Positions 1-6,900 of a stretch of DNA of 9,514 nucleotides are shown one piece after another. This DNA is from Candidatus Shapirobacteria bacterium (lineage in GTDB: Bacteria > Patescibacteriota > Microgenomatia > UBA12405), in assembly GCA_023245435.1 (NCBI GenBank), contig JAHFKH010000028.1, positions 1-9,514 of the forward strand, in the 5' to 3' direction. The translations under genes were made by a program, and so were the position numbers. The notes below the pieces were generated by a model. That model saw only the letters and a list, made by a program, of their open reading frames with translations, was not told where the DNA came from and did no database searches. Position 1 is the stretch's first letter, and each line of letters begins with the position of its first letter.

Positions 1-877
1 TATACAAAACAAACAGTAAAAAAATAAAAAAGAAAAACTCATGGTAATTAATTCCCACCAATGAGACCAATAAAATAATTCCCCAATTTAAAATATTTGG
101 CAATTTATGATCTTTATAAACCAAATAAAATACAATTGGCAAGGCAATAATAAATAAATTTTGAGGCCGAACCATATCAATTTCCATATTTAATACCGGA
201 AATGAAAAAACCAATAAATAAGCCATAATTTTTCTAAAACTATTTAACTGTAATTTCTCGGCCATTAGTTTGACCAAAATCAACAAACTTGACTGAAGAA
301 ATATCATCCAAAAACTCAAAATTTTGTAAGGTTCAATTTTTGACAATACCGACAATAACACCAAACTTGGATTAAATAATTCCCGATAAGATGAAGAGAG
401 TACGCCGATACTAATAGTACTCTCAATTTTAATTAAATAACCATAACTATCCCACTCCGGAATAAAGCGATAATAATAAAAAAATATCCTGTGCAATAAA
501 ATATAAAATATATAGAAAAAACAAAAATACCAATCGATATTATTTAAATTAATTGTAAATATAAGTTTATTTCTTATACCTACCAAAAATAAAAATATGT
601 TTAAAAAAACTATGAATAAAAAAATATTATTAAACAATAGTTCGATTTTAAAAAAACAAAACAAATAATAAAAAATTGGCACTATCACAAAAAAATAAGC
701 AATTACCGTTAATAACATTTTTTCCCAAAAATCATAATAATCCAAATCAAAAGTCATCATTAAAATGTAAGGTAAATAAAAAATCAAATACAAAATAGCC
801 AAATAATTTGGTAACCCCAAACTATTTAATAAAAACAAAACCAACAGTGGTAAAAAATAAACCAATATCCGTTTCAT
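1..877 (-). CDS. GT-C-like polytopic membrane glycosyltransferase, 3' end cut by window edge
   Basis: Translating the minus strand from the ATG at 877 gives 292 codons without a stop up to base 1, so the C-terminus lies outside the window. The protein is strongly hydrophobic with many aromatic residues. About five membrane segments occupy residues 3-140. They are followed by an acidic loop motif, Pro-Glu-Trp-Asp-Ser-Tyr, with W142 and D143. In GT-C enzymes an Asp or Glu of this kind in an external loop acts at the lipid-phosphate-sugar site. A hydrophilic stretch with YRELFNP follows, then more membrane segments. The start overlaps the stop of the upstream GT4 gene in an ATGA arrangement, which supports translational coupling; no Shine-Dalgarno site is seen. 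Seen: open frame, hydrophobicity, motif. Inferred: transfer of a sugar from a polyprenyl-linked donor outside the membrane. It could instead be an O-antigen polymerase-like protein. Confidence 0.75.
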   Translation of the reverse strand, partial: MKRILVYFLPLLVLFLLNSLGLPNYLAILYLIFYLPYILMMTFDLDYYDFWEKMLLTVIAYFFVIVPIFYYLFCFFKIELLFNNIFLFIVFLNIFLFLVGIRNKLIFTINLNNIDWYFCFFYIFYILLHRIFFYYYRFIPEWDSYGYLIKIESTISIGVLSSSYRELFNPSLVLLSVLSKIEPYKILSFWMIFLQSSLLILVKLMAEKLQLNSFRKIMAYLLVFSFPVLNMEIDMVRPQNLFIIALPIVFYLVYKDHKLPNILNWGIILLVSLVGINYHEFFFFIFLLFVLY

Positions 878-1965
878 GATAATAATTTTATATACTTTTT
901 AATTGATATATTCCAATCAAACTTATTAATCATTTTTTTAACTTTAAATTTACTTTTCATCATTAAAGTAATTTTTTCAGATAATTCATCAACATTTTTT
1001 GGTTTTACCAAATAACCATTAACTCCATTTATAACTATTTCTTTGGTTCCTCCCACATCAGAAGCAATTACGGGTATGCCACAAATACTAGCTTCCACCA
1101 TACTGGTTGGCAAACCTTCAGTGTAACTTGGATTTACCACCAAATTACACCCTTTCATAATCCCGATCAACTCATCATTTGTTTTTTGTCCCAAAAACTT
1201 TATTTGACTGTTTGACATTTTTTCCCATTCTTTTCTTTTGGGGCCATCACCCACAATTAGCAATTGCCAATCATTATTTTTAATTTTTAAAACTGCTTTA
1301 ATCAAATCACCCACCCCTTTACCATCAATTAACCTACCAGCATACAAAATAATAAAATTATTTTTAAACAAAATTTTAGGTTTTATTTTATTTATTTTTT
1401 CCACCTCCACCCCTCGATAAATTACTTCATATTTTCTATTTTTATAAATTTTGCTACAAAATTCTGCCGAAGCTTGTGAATTTGCCACAACAATATTTGC
1501 TAACCTTAAAACAATATACCCAAAAATATAATCATACAATTGCGCGATTATAGAAAAAAAATTATTATTTAGTTTCACAAAATCAGATCCGTGTTCAATG
1601 TGCATCCACTTAATTTTCTTTATTTTGGCGTGGCATAACGCCAAAAGCGTTGTATTAAAAAATCTTGTTCGCGATATCACCCAATCATATTTTTTTTTCC
1701 ACACTTCATTCCATAATTTCCAAAATTTAATGTTCCAAAATTGGGGTAACGGGTAATTTGGAATTATTTCCCAAGCCGGAAACCTAATTATATTTACTCC
1801 ATTATATTTTAATTCTTTTTCCAATCCACTAATTGGCAATCGAGGGGTAAAAACAGTGATTTTATAATCTAATTTTGACAAATATTTATTAAACTCGTCG
1901 GCATGGCTTTCCAAACCACCCATATGAGGTGGATAATAAGGACAATAAACCAAAACCTTCTTCAT
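874..1965 (-). CDS. GT4-family glycosyltransferase (GT-B fold)
   Basis: 363 residues, the usual length for GT4 enzymes. The N-terminal domain opens with a Rossmann strand and the motif PPHMGGLESH (G16, G17), which contacts the nucleotide sugar. A HIEHGSDF stretch follows near residues 120-130. The C-terminal domain has YAGRLIDGKG, with R211 and K216 positioned for the donor phosphates, and the E-x7-E signature in EGLPTSMVE (E283 and E291), followed by IPVIASDVGG. All catalytic landmarks of the family are intact. It should be a cytoplasmic or membrane-associated retaining enzyme that adds a sugar from a nucleotide donor to a lipid-linked glycan; the sugar cannot be read from sequence. The ATG overlaps the DUF2304 stop by 4 bases (ATGA). 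A weak AAGGA lies only 2 bases upstream of the ATG, so coupling to the upstream gene is more likely than independent initiation. Confidence 0.93.
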   Translation of the reverse strand: MKKVLVYCPYYPPHMGGLESHADEFNKYLSKLDYKITVFTPRLPISGLEKELKYNGVNIIRFPAWEIIPNYPLPQFWNIKFWKLWNEVWKKKYDWVISRTRFFNTTLLALCHAKIKKIKWMHIEHGSDFVKLNNNFFSIIAQLYDYIFGYIVLRLANIVVANSQASAEFCSKIYKNRKYEVIYRGVEVEKINKIKPKILFKNNFIILYAGRLIDGKGVGDLIKAVLKIKNNDWQLLIVGDGPKRKEWEKMSNSQIKFLGQKTNDELIGIMKGCNLVVNPSYTEGLPTSMVEASICGIPVIASDVGGTKEIVINGVNGYLVKPKNVDELSEKITLMMKSKFKVKKMINKFDWNISIKKYIKLLS

Positions 1966-2300
1966 TTCCTTTTAGCCTTTTTTACTGCCATCTTTCTAAC
2001 TAATTGTTCTAGTTGTTCTTCATATTTTTTAATTCTGACATTATTTTCGATTGTTAAAAAAGTTAAAATCATAAAAGCAATTATCATTCCAAAATCCATG
2101 GCTCGGACAAAAAACAAGTCCTGCCATAATGGTTCCATTAACTTTGGAAACAAAGAAAATGTTAAAAAACAAATCCAAATAAACATCCAAACTGCAAAAG
2201 TTGTATTGGTAAATGCTCTTCTTTTCCAATAAATAAACGACACATACAACATAAATAATCCAAAACAAAACAAAATTAGTTGAACTCCAATAATTCCCAT
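1962..2300 (-). CDS. DUF2304 small membrane protein
   Basis: 112 residues from the ATG at 2300. A TTG at 2318 would add six residues, but it would run 19 bases into the upstream gene. The ATG at 2300 gives a tight TAATG stop-start overlap, so it is preferred. Three membrane segments lie at about residues 2-24, 35-52 and 66-84. The sequence between segments 2 and 3 holds Pro-Leu-Trp-Gln-Asp and an Arg-Ala-Met-Asp motif resembling the DUF2304 core. The last 25 residues are charged, Lys-rich and helical (KKYEEQLEQL onward), suitable for a cytoplasmic coiled tail. The function of the family is unknown. DUF2304 genes are commonly found beside DPM1-like GT2 genes, exactly as here. Inference: it may be a membrane partner or anchor for the upstream GT2, which has no membrane segment of its own. 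Confidence 0.82.
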   Translation of the reverse strand: MGIIGVQLILFCFGLFMLYVSFIYWKRRAFTNTTFAVWMFIWICFLTFSLFPKLMEPLWQDLFFVRAMDFGMIIAFMILTFLTIENNVRIKKYEEQLEQLVRKMAVKKAKRK

Positions 2301-2947
2301 TATTTTGTAAAATACCAAACGGGAATTTTTAATAAAACTTTGATTGCGTCAATCAAGGTCACCCCTTTGTATTTATCTACATAAATTGTATCAATTTTGA
2401 CTTCTTTATAGGAGAGTTTGTTTCGACCAACTTTGGTGGCAATCTCTGTTTCTACTCCATACCGGCTTGAACTCCATTTAATTTTTGAATAAACTTCTTT
2501 TTTAAATCCCAAAAACCCACATAAAAATTCTTTTCTGTTGACATTAAATAAAACTTTTACAATCTTTTTAGCCAATATATTTCCCCATTTACGAACAAAA
2601 GGCATTTCATAATCAAGTTCACGATAACCAAACACTAAATCATATTTTTTTAAATACTTTTCAAATTCTGGTAAAAATTTTGGGTTATGTTGACCATCAG
2701 CATCAACAAAAATTACCGCCTGTGCCCCCAACTTCCAGGCCATTTTTACTCCTGTTTTCATTGCTGCCCCCTTACCTAAATTAAGTGAATGTTTAAGTAA
2801 AGTAACTCCAGAAATATTTTTAACATCGACTCGCGATCCATCATCAACCACTACAATCGGGGACTTACTATACCTTTTTACGTTCTTTATGGTTTTATTT
2901 AAACGTTCACCCTCATTAAATTCCGGTACTACAATCACTATTTTCAT
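2300..2947 (-). CDS. DPM1-like GT2 glycosyltransferase (polyprenyl-phosphate sugar synthase type)
   Basis: 215 residues, a bare GT-A catalytic domain. Motifs in order: VVPEFNE at residues 6-12; VVVDDGS with D35 and D36 binding the nucleotide; NLGKGAAMKTG at 56-66, typical of the dolichol-phosphate mannose synthase and DPG synthase group; FVDADGQH with D82 and D84 as the metal-binding DxD; then FGYR and a C-terminal Tyr-Gly-Val-Glu-Thr-Glu-Ile segment. The expected reaction is transfer of a hexose from UDP or GDP to polyprenyl phosphate at the inner face of the membrane. No C-terminal membrane helices are present, unlike GtrB or ArnC, so membrane attachment must come from elsewhere; the adjacent DUF2304 protein is the obvious candidate. 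The ATG overlaps the upstream stop by 4 bases. Family confidence is high; the sugar and lipid are inferred. Confidence 0.92.
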   Translation of the reverse strand: MKIVIVVPEFNEGERLNKTIKNVKRYSKSPIVVVDDGSRVDVKNISGVTLLKHSLNLGKGAAMKTGVKMAWKLGAQAVIFVDADGQHNPKFLPEFEKYLKKYDLVFGYRELDYEMPFVRKWGNILAKKIVKVLFNVNRKEFLCGFLGFKKEVYSKIKWSSSRYGVETEIATKVGRNKLSYKEVKIDTIYVDKYKGVTLIDAIKVLLKIPVWYFTK

Positions 2948-4497
2948 TTATTTTTTTTAATATTCAACTCATAAACATTACAATTATCCAAAGGACTTTG
3001 CCATACCAATTTATTGTCAAAACTTTTCATTAATTCAATATAATCTTGCTTCCAATCTTGACTACCATTTATATAATAATTAGACACATAAACCTTATTA
3101 CCGTTTTTTAATAACTCCAAATATGCTGGAACCATGGTTAATCCAGAATACTTGCTGCCCCATAAATGAGGAAATTCCTGTCTTTTTGTAATAGGCAGAT
3201 AATTATAATTTCCATTGTCAAACAAATCAACATAAAAAGGAGGTAATAAAGTTCCCAGATATACATTGGAGTTTTTTGTAGAAAAAAATTTGTTAAATTC
3301 CATCATTGCCAAATAGTTCCACGGATCTTCTCTATATTTTAAATTTAAACCGACTTGACGTTTTATAGCCACTATTTTTCTGACTTTATCATTAGTCACT
3401 GGCCAAATTAAATTTATAGCTAACAAAACAATTAATATGCCGATACCAAATTTATTTGTTAATTTTTCAATTGCTATTGACGATAAAATTAATATCAAAG
3501 GAAATAAAAATGAAATGTGTCTACCCTCTGTTTGCATAAAAAACGACATCATCACCATAAAAGATAAAATTAAAACAAAAATTGACAAAACAAACCATCT
3601 TGACTTTTTTTGGATTAAACCAACAATTAAACCAATCAAGGCTAATCCAAAAATATCTCTAGTATATAGGGGATTAAAATACCACAAAAACCGATTATTA
3701 CCTCCCGTAATCACATTAAAATAAAACTTAAAATTATCACCAAAAAATTTTATTCCAAAAACTTCCGTCATTAAATAAGGACCCCATCTATTCCATATCA
3801 ACCCAAAAGCTGTGACAATAGAAATTAAACTAAATAAAATTATAGGAATTCGCAATTTTTTATTAACCCATATTTTTTCGACTACAAGTCGTAATCCCCA
3901 AAAAGAAAATAATACCATTGCTACCGGTAAATTAGTTAACTTTACTGTTAAAGTCAGCCACAAAGTTAAAACAGAAATTAGACTTTGCCAAAGCGTGATT
4001 GGACACAACATTAAATAAAAACATAAGGTCACCAAAAATATTGTCAAATTTTCCGTCATAAACAACTGAGGTTCAATATAAAAATAAAAATTTGATACCA
4101 AATAGAAACCTATTAACCCGGCAATTCCCAACTTATATTTATTATCCTTTAACAATTTTAAAACCATTAACATTAAAACCACTATTGTTGCCAAAGCTAG
4201 TAAAATATTTCCATAATAAAAACCACGAATATCGTGAGTTATCGCCATAAAAGGAGACATTAACAGTCCATAAGTTGGTGGTACTAATGGCTTTGTTTCT
4301 AATCCAAAAGCTTTAATGGCAAATCCACGATTATTAATCCAATTCCATGAAGGTAAAGAATAAAGTAAAGTATCAGGAAAAGGTTCCATATTGGGAATTT
4401 GGCTTTTATCATTAAAAGGATTTTTGAACGCCAACGCCAAAAACAAAACCACCAACCCACCAAAAACAAATATTATTTTTTTATTTTTAAATACCAT
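2944..4497 (-). CDS. GT-C-like polytopic membrane glycosyltransferase
   Basis: 517 residues with about 10-11 hydrophobic segments between residues 8 and 375, followed by a hydrophilic C-terminal domain of roughly 140 residues that probably lies outside the cell. The first external loop holds a Glu-Pro-Phe-Pro-Asp-Thr-Leu-Leu-Tyr motif (E38, D42). This resembles the acidic loop of GT39, GT83 and related GT-C enzymes, and it is followed by KPLVPPTYG, similar to their conserved Lys-Pro-Pro segment. A clear second Asp-x-Asp loop was not found, so assignment to a particular family is uncertain. The start lies 11 bases inside the upstream GT39-like gene. The first bases match the start of that gene over 25 nt, giving both proteins the N-terminal sequence VFKNKKII. 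Inferred role: transfer of a sugar from a polyprenyl-phosphate donor to a glycan, lipid or protein. No Shine-Dalgarno site is visible. Confidence 0.8.
   Translation of the reverse strand: MVFKNKKIIFVFGGLVVLFLALAFKNPFNDKSQIPNMEPFPDTLLYSLPSWNWINNRGFAIKAFGLETKPLVPPTYGLLMSPFMAITHDIRGFYYGNILLALATIVVLMLMVLKLLKDNKYKLGIAGLIGFYLVSNFYFYIEPQLFMTENLTIFLVTLCFYLMLCPITLWQSLISVLTLWLTLTVKLTNLPVAMVLFSFWGLRLVVEKIWVNKKLRIPIILFSLISIVTAFGLIWNRWGPYLMTEVFGIKFFGDNFKFYFNVITGGNNRFLWYFNPLYTRDIFGLALIGLIVGLIQKKSRWFVLSIFVLILSFMVMMSFFMQTEGRHISFLFPLILILSSIAIEKLTNKFGIGILIVLLAINLIWPVTNDKVRKIVAIKRQVGLNLKYREDPWNYLAMMEFNKFFSTKNSNVYLGTLLPPFYVDLFDNGNYNYLPITKRQEFPHLWGSKYSGLTMVPAYLELLKNGNKVYVSNYYINGSQDWKQDYIELMKSFDNKLVWQSPLDNCNVYELNIKKNK
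4472..4496 (-). repeat. 25-bp direct repeat, copy at start of second GT-C gene
   Basis: Identical to 5913-5937 and in the same orientation, about 1.44 kb downstream in the direction of transcription. Here it encodes VFKNKKI at residues 2-8 of the 517-residue GT-C protein and overlaps the final codons and stop of the GT39-like gene. The codon phase is the same in both GT-C genes, so the two proteins share an N-terminal cytoplasmic segment. Confidence 0.8.
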
Positions 4498-5944
4498 TGT
4501 TATTTTGTTTTAATTTTCCAATAGTAACTATTTTACACTCAAGTGGTAAATTTTCTTCAACTACTACAAATTTATCCCTAAAATCACTCAAAGTTGGTCG
4601 ATGACAACTTAAAACTTTATCGCCACTTTGTATTTCCCCAAATTCTTTTCGTGTAATTCCATTCAATTTAAAATAAAAATTAGCCGGTGTACAAAAATAT
4701 TCACCATGGACACCATCTATACCACCCCAATCTTTATTAACTTCGGAAAACAAGTAACCATATTTTTGACAATCATTGGTATTTTTATCGATATCGGGTC
4801 GAGCTATATATGCCAAATTAGTTCTAACTCCACGTTGCAAATAAAAAATAACTGGAAGCAAAGGTATTAATTTAAGCCACCACGGTAAAATTTCCACTAT
4901 TCCTATCACCATACTTGATGCCGCCAAAACGACTAATGGATATATGGGTAAGTCATACCACAATTGTTTTGTTTCCGACATTGAAATAATTAAAAAATAT
5001 ACTGTCACTAAACACCAACTAAAAGATAACCATTTTTTTATTTTTTTATCAAATGGAAAAAGTAATCCTAAAATAGAAATCGGCCAAAAGTAAATCCAAT
5101 ATTGGAAGCGAAAATTTTTCATAAAATCCCAATAATACTGAAATGAGTATGCCCGATCACTACCCATTTCTGAATACCTTCCCCACAAATCATTTTTCCA
5201 AACAGCCGCCAAATACCCTGGATTAATTTTATTTTCTAAAAAATAAAATCCAAAAACTAAAACAAACCACATCAATATCGGACCAACTAAATCTCTTTTC
5301 TTTTTCCATAGCAATATTACTTTTTTACTAAATATTAAATACAATCCTAATCCCGGCCAAAAAAGTATTCCGGCCGAACTTTTTGTCAAAACTGCTATTG
5401 CCCACAAAAGTGAAGCCAGCCATATATATTTTTTATTCTGATTTTCTAACCACAAAAATGTAACTATTGAAGCACAAGTTGTAAATAAAACCAACAAAGA
5501 ATCATAATCACCAGTTCGAGCCGCATGAATATCCGAAAAACCCATGGCCGACACCAACATTAACGACGAAAGTAAACCAATACCTTTCCTTTTTAAACCA
5601 TAAGCACCAAAAAAATACACTATAAAAACCGTTAAAGTCGCAGAAACTGCTGAAGGCAATCTAAGATTAAACTCACTGACTCCAAACAATTTAAAATTTA
5701 TTGCTTGCAACCAAATTAAAATAGGAGGTTTTGTATTCCACAAGTCAGGAACATCAAGATAAGTAGGTATTAACCAATTGTTACTTTTAACCATTTCTAG
5801 CACGGTTACTGCATTTCTACTTTCATCCCAAGTTCTCAGGCTATATAACCCCAAATTTTTAAAAAAAGCCAAATAACACAAAAAAAACAAAATTATACAA
5901 ATAAAAAAATCAATTATTTTTTTATTTTTAAATACCAGTTCCAT
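4487..5944 (-). CDS. GT39/ArnT-like membrane glycosyltransferase
   Basis: 485 residues with all main landmarks of the ArnT/PMT group. The first external loop has W39-D40-E41-S42-R43, followed by N-T-K-P-P (K72-P73-P74), RLPSA at 95-99, and a second acidic loop R-T-G-D-Y-D (D146, D148). A later SETKQLWYDLPIYP segment at 323-336 matches the family's Lys...Tyr...Pro region. About 10-11 membrane segments end near residue 370. A soluble tail of about 115 residues carries four cysteines (C392, C418, C447, C470), which could form two disulphides if the tail is extracytoplasmic. The expected reaction is transfer of a sugar from polyprenyl phosphate to a lipid, glycan or protein on the outer face. The only plausible ATG (5944) lies 31 bases inside galE, and the next in-frame ATG comes after the catalytic WDE, so this long overlap appears real. 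Acceptor and sugar are unknown. Confidence 0.9.
   Translation of the reverse strand: MELVFKNKKIIDFFICIILFFLCYLAFFKNLGLYSLRTWDESRNAVTVLEMVKSNNWLIPTYLDVPDLWNTKPPILIWLQAINFKLFGVSEFNLRLPSAVSATLTVFIVYFFGAYGLKRKGIGLLSSLMLVSAMGFSDIHAARTGDYDSLLVLFTTCASIVTFLWLENQNKKYIWLASLLWAIAVLTKSSAGILFWPGLGLYLIFSKKVILLWKKKRDLVGPILMWFVLVFGFYFLENKINPGYLAAVWKNDLWGRYSEMGSDRAYSFQYYWDFMKNFRFQYWIYFWPISILGLLFPFDKKIKKWLSFSWCLVTVYFLIISMSETKQLWYDLPIYPLVVLAASSMVIGIVEILPWWLKLIPLLPVIFYLQRGVRTNLAYIARPDIDKNTNDCQKYGYLFSEVNKDWGGIDGVHGEYFCTPANFYFKLNGITRKEFGEIQSGDKVLSCHRPTLSDFRDKFVVVEENLPLECKIVTIGKLKQNNNGI
5913..5937 (-). repeat. 25-bp direct repeat, copy at start of GT39-like gene
   Basis: These 25 bases are identical to 4472-4496. 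On the minus strand the repeat begins TGGTATTT and ends with an A7 run and ATAAT. It encodes VFKNKKI at residues 4-10 of the GT39-like protein and in another frame the last codons of galE. The match is AT-rich, but its exact length and its place at the starts of two adjacent related genes make chance less likely. Confidence 0.8.
5914..5923 (-). other. Possible -1 frameshift site at the end of galE
   Basis: On the minus strand galE ends ATA AAA AAA TAA. The seven A residues (5923-5917) are phased as A AAA AAA, a canonical -1 slippery heptamer, and the TAA stop at 5916-5914 follows at once. A one-base backward slip continues as ATA ATT GAT, the frame of the GT39-like gene, at its residue I10. 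The product would be full GalE fused to the whole membrane enzyme without its first nine residues. No downstream stem-loop or upstream Shine-Dalgarno-like stimulator was recognised, and A7 runs are common in this DNA, so use of the site is unproven. Confidence 0.3.
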
Positions 5945-6885
5945 GCTGTTTTTACTATATCATTAATATCTCTATATTTTGCTTCCCAACCCAATTCTGT
6001 TTTTATTTTTTCACTACTAGCCAACAATAGGGGAGGGTCACCTTCACGCCTGGGGCCAAACCTTACTTCAAAATCTTTACCTGTAACCAACTTTACCGCT
6101 TCAACTACTTGCTTATTTGAATAACCACTACCACTACCTAAATTATAAAAATTATTTATACCGCCATTTTCCAAATATTTTAATCCCAACAGATGAGCTT
6201 GTGCCAAATCAGAAACATGAACATAGTCACGAATACAAGTTCCATCAGCCGTTGGATAATCGGTTCCATTTAATTGAAAATAAGCACGCGCCCCTGATGC
6301 CGCCTGCAATAATATAGGAATCAAATGAGATTCGGGCTCGTGCCATTCGCCAATTATCCCATCTTTATCAGCTCCACAGGCATTAAAGTATCGAAAAACT
6401 ACATACTGCAATCCATAAGCAGTTTCATAATCTTTAAATATATTTTCAATCATCAATTTTGTCTTTCCGTAAGGATTAATTGGATTTTGTGGATGTTTTT
6501 CATCAATCGGTGTATATTCGGGAATTCCAAATGTCGCCGCGGTTGACGAAAAAATTATTTTATTAACTTTATTTTGGCGCATTACTGATAATAAATTTAA
6601 AGTATTGACCACATTGTTGTAATAAAATTTTTCCGGATCAATAACACTTTCACCCGCCTCAATCAAAGCCGCAAAATTAAAAACAACATCAATTGAATAT
6701 TTTTTAAAAACTGTTTCAATCTCAGAAATATTTGACAAATCTCCCACTTCTAATTTACCCCACTGTACCGCTTCTTTATGACCTTTTGACAAATTATCAA
6801 ATACGACCGTCTCATACCCATTTTCGCTTAGTAATTTATTAACATGACAGCCTATATAACCTGCCCCACCAACAATTAAAATCAT
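5914..6885 (-). CDS. galE: UDP-glucose 4-epimerase (GalE-type extended SDR)
   Basis: 323 residues, close to the usual 330-340. The NAD-binding Rossmann motif GGAGYIG spans residues 6-12. FAALIEAGESV at 71-81 matches the family loop usually written FAxxxxVGES. The catalytic set is S113-S114-T115, Y139 and K143 within NPYGKTK. TCIRDYVHVSDLAQAH is the family's substrate-side signature. GalE interconverts UDP-glucose and UDP-galactose using bound NAD in the cytoplasm, and some members accept the N-acetylated sugars; which applies here cannot be read. Its place in a glycosyltransferase train fits a role in supplying UDP-Gal or UDP-GalNAc for the glycan made here. The ATG lies 15 bases after the flippase stop, one of only two non-coding gaps in the window. 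The last codons, ATA AAA AAA TAA, form a slippery A AAA AAA directly before the stop (see separate feature). Confidence 0.95.
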   Translation of the reverse strand: MILIVGGAGYIGCHVNKLLSENGYETVVFDNLSKGHKEAVQWGKLEVGDLSNISEIETVFKKYSIDVVFNFAALIEAGESVIDPEKFYYNNVVNTLNLLSVMRQNKVNKIIFSSTAATFGIPEYTPIDEKHPQNPINPYGKTKLMIENIFKDYETAYGLQYVVFRYFNACGADKDGIIGEWHEPESHLIPILLQAASGARAYFQLNGTDYPTADGTCIRDYVHVSDLAQAHLLGLKYLENGGINNFYNLGSGSGYSNKQVVEAVKLVTGKDFEVRFGPRREGDPPLLLASSEKIKTELGWEAKYRDINDIVKTAWNWYLKIKK

Positions 6886-6900
6886 ATTAAAATTTTATCA

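Noticed and set aside
1903..2232. Plus-strand open frame of 109 codons opposite the GT4/DUF2304 junction
   Set aside because: It is antisense to two recognised genes and has no motif. Low GC and biased codons leave antisense frames open by chance.
2301..2318. TTG at 2318 as an upstream start for the DUF2304 gene
   Set aside because: It would extend the protein by only six residues and run 19 bases into the GT2 gene. The ATG at 2300 forms a neat TAATG overlap and places the first membrane helix at the N-terminus as expected.
6886..6900. Promoter or terminator in the spacer between the flippase-like gene and galE
   Set aside because: The 15 bases are plain AT-rich sequence without a hairpin or convincing hexamers.
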